From assembly GCF_900100185.1 (NCBI RefSeq), contig NZ_FNEN01000003.1, positions 1 to 64,000 of the forward strand: a stretch of DNA of 64,000 nucleotides, read 5' to 3'. The notes under the pieces are model-generated. The model had not been told where the DNA came from. It saw only the letters and a list, made by a program, of their open reading frames with translations, and searched no databases. Positions 62,303 through 64,000 of this stretch are shown here, piece after piece. The stretch is from Natribacillus halophilus. GTDB taxonomy: Bacteria > Bacillota > Bacilli > Bacillales > Marinococcaceae. Position 1 is the first letter of the stretch. Each line of letters starts with the position of its first letter. Both the position numbers and the translations under genes were made by a program.

Positions 62303-62941
62303 TTACTTGTAAGTGCCTCTATTCTCTTCCTGGCGTTTCGTAATAATCGTTTGCGCTTCCCGGACTTCATCCTGGATTTTGGACATCTCTTCATCCAGGT
62401 TGTAAGCGGCTTCAGCCGCGCGAACGAGACGGCGCTTAATATGCTGCGGGATTTCTCCGCTATATTTATAATTTAGGGTGTGTTCAATCGTCGCCCAAAA
62501 ATTCATCGCCATCGTGCGGACCTGGATTTCAACGAGGATATGCTTGGTGCCTTCCACCGTATGAACCGGATAATCGATAACCATATGATAAGACCGGTAA
62601 CCGCTGGCTTTTCTTTCTTTAATATAGTCTCTCTCGCTGATCACCGTAATATCATCGCGCTCCCGCAGCATGTTTACAATGGTATCAATATCGGTGACAA
62701 ATTGACAGACTATACGGACACCGGCAATATCCTGCATTTCCGTTTCCAGTTTATCGAGCGCGATATTTTTACGCCTGGCTTTTTCCTGGACACTCGTGAT
62801 AGGTTTCACGCGTCCGGTGACAAACTCGATCGGCGTGTGTTTGGACGCGCGGCGATATTGATCACGTAAACTTTTAAATTTCACCTTTAATTCTTCAACA
62901 GCCTGTTGGTAAGGTGACAAAAATACTGCCCACTTGCTCAT
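62303..62941 (-). CDS. sasB: small alarmone synthetase (SasB/RelQ, YjbM)
   Basis: This 212-residue GTP pyrophosphokinase-like enzyme makes (p)ppGpp without a hydrolase domain. The synthetase motifs are [17 protein letters not shown] (ATP side), [33 protein letters not shown] (G-loop region) and [20 protein letters not shown] (ExQxR-type site). RelQ proteins form tetramers and are switched on under cell-envelope stress. ATG 62,941 is 7 bases from GAGGAGG. Confidence 0.9.
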   Translation of the reverse strand: MSKWAVFLSPYQQAVEELKVKFKSLRDQYRRASKHTPIEFVTGRVKPITSVQEKARRKNIALDKLETEMQDIAGVRIVCQFVTDIDTIVNMLRERDDITVISERDYIKERKASGYRSYHMVIDYPVHTVEGTKHILVEIQVRTMAMNFWATIEHTLNYKYSGEIPQHIKRRLVRAAEAAYNLDEEMSKIQDEVREAQTIITKRQEENRGTYK

Positions 62942-62954
62942 ACAAACGCCCTCC

Positions 62955-63320
62955 TCACTCGTTAGCAAAAAAATGCTTTTCTACGGCGCTCACCATCTCG
63001 GCTCCGTAATTATTGTTCCCCTGAATGATATCAAGAAACATGTCCAACTCCTCGTGAATTGCCTCAAATAGGACGTCATGTTTATCGAGATAAATGGGCG
63101 TCCGCTTCCGATGGCTTTTATAAAGATCCGACCAGAATGCCTCGTGGATATGCACCTGGACAAACGTCCCTTCCCGATCAAAAATATAGACGAGGGCAAA
63201 ATTGTCCGAATCAGCCAGCAGGCGAGCGGTCGGTATTAACTTCTCATCGGGATGACGGTCGCTTTCCAGATAAAGACCGTCGCCCTTATGTTGCGCACCA
63301 ATTACATTGATCACGGTCAC
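62955..63320 (-). CDS. yjbL: UPF0738 protein YjbL
   Basis: This 121-residue protein is of the YjbL/UPF0738 group, of unknown role and always next to yjbM in Bacillus. It has LYLESDRHPDEKLIPTARLL, ALVYIFDREGTFVQVHI and ELDMFLDIIQGNNNYGAEMV. GTG 63,320 has AAAGGAG 10 bases upstream. It is first in the unit and divergent from the CYTH gene. Confidence 0.8.
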   Translation of the reverse strand: MTVINVIGAQHKGDGLYLESDRHPDEKLIPTARLLADSDNFALVYIFDREGTFVQVHIHEAFWSDLYKSHRKRTPIYLDKHDVLFEAIHEELDMFLDIIQGNNNYGAEMVSAVEKHFFANE

Positions 63321-63394
63321 GGCTATTCGACTCCTTTACATATCGTTGTCGCACTACGATCTCTGTGCCATAATACCTGCAGGAGGCGGTTTTT

Positions 63395-63994
63395 ATGAAT
63401 CATGAATTCGACGAAATTGAAAGGGAAGGCAAGCGTCTGCTTACCGAAAATGAATTCGAAAACATACAGAACTATTTTCAGTTGCGGACCGATGATTTTC
63501 ACATCCAGCACAATCACTATTTTGACACATCCGATTTTCAATTAAAAGCACGAAACGCTGCTTTGCGGATCCGATATAAGGACGAAGCGTACGTCCTGAC
63601 TTTGAAAGTGCAAACTGACGAGGGCATATTGGAAAAACACCAGCCCCTTGCCGAAGGGGATTGGTCCGGAGACAACCCGCTTACACAAATTCCCGACGGG
63701 GGTGCCGTTCAAACTTACATAGAAGGCGAATGGGGTATTCCTTTTCACACCTTGCAGTATTTGGGACGGTTATCGACATGGCGGGCCGAGTTCTCGTATG
63801 AACAAGGTTTGTTCGCGCTTGATAAAAGTTATTATCTCGATAAGGTGGACTACGAACTCGAATTTGAAGGGCATTCCCAGGGACATGCCCAGAAAGTCTT
63901 ATCACAAGTCACAACTCGGGTTGGGCTCAGAGAGAGCGCTTTCCAGCCTCCTCCGAAAATTCAACGTTTTTTTAATGCTCATATAGGACCTTGA
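63395..63994 (+). CDS. yjbK: CYTH domain protein YjbK
   Basis: This 199-residue CYTH (triphosphate tunnel) protein carries the N-terminal ExExK motif as EREGK in FDEIEREGKRLLTENEF. Then come HNHYFDTSDFQLKARNAALR, with the family's Tyr-Phe-Asp and Arg residues, and ALRIRYKDEAYVLTLKV. A late acidic strand, DKVDYELEFEGHSQ, completes the tunnel. CYTH proteins hydrolyse triphosphates or cyclise ATP; YjbK's substrate is unsettled. GCAGGAGG precedes ATG 63,395. The gene is complete, ending 6 bases before the window does. Confidence 0.85.
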   Translation: MNHEFDEIEREGKRLLTENEFENIQNYFQLRTDDFHIQHNHYFDTSDFQLKARNAALRIRYKDEAYVLTLKVQTDEGILEKHQPLAEGDWSGDNPLTQIPDGGAVQTYIEGEWGIPFHTLQYLGRLSTWRAEFSYEQGLFALDKSYYLDKVDYELEFEGHSQGHAQKVLSQVTTRVGLRESAFQPPPKIQRFFNAHIGP

Positions 63995-64000
63995 TCTTTT

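Overview
The window reads as chromosome of a spore-forming, low-to-moderate GC Firmicute of the Bacillaceae. The evidence is the spore-coat genes (CotY/CotZ-like, CotO-like, YjcZ), Bacillus-type neighbourhoods (yjbK / yjbL-yjbM-nadK, fabI-prpE), strong AGGAGG ribosome sites and sigma-A promoters. Secreted proteins carry very acidic Glu/Asp-rich linkers, which suggests a halophile or haloalkaliphile, perhaps close to Salicibibacter. The genus is an inference.

Layout. Bases 1-19,800 are accessory. They hold a LlaJI/McrBC-like restriction locus whose ATPase is only a C-terminal fragment, an AddAB-like helicase-nuclease pair, three copies of a holin-like type I toxin-antitoxin locus, a catabolic cluster (RpiR regulator, RraA-type aldolase, DUF1932 dehydrogenase, TRAP-like permease) lying between toxin copies 2 and 3, a wrecked mcrBC operon, and a 1.3-kb gene-free stretch with candidate small RNAs, a palindromic repeat and an alcohol-dehydrogenase relic. 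Bases 19,800-32,300 hold ordinary genes: DegV, cupin, acyltransferase plus zinc-ribbon membrane protein, YtpB-like terpene synthase plus lipoprotein, RocB-like peptidase, a 3D-domain wall protein and an AbgT transporter. Bases 32,300-36,750 hold a collapsed Wadjet type II system: jetA start, headless jetC, intact jetD.

Bases 36,800-48,800 are mostly housekeeping and stress genes (aldehyde dehydrogenase, DksA-like, SCO, glutathione peroxidase, pyridoxal kinase, FMN reductase, fumarase, esterase, GNAT) followed by spore-coat genes. Bases 48,800-58,500 form a peptide/nickel-type ABC importer: an oppCBDF-like operon reading left and three tandem paralogous binding-protein genes reading right, each with its own promoter. 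The right end holds fabI, prpE, a lipoprotein gene, nadK, the small alarmone synthetase, yjbL and the CYTH gene yjbK.

The most unusual signals are: (1) the Wadjet deletion fusion; (2) three dispersed arrays of a degenerate repeat with a 52-bp period; (3) a four-copy palindromic element, one copy carrying a further nested palindrome; (4) the toxin-antitoxin triplet around a metabolic cluster; (5) small-RNA candidates near 19 kb. No tRNA, rRNA, CRISPR array or intact transposase was seen.
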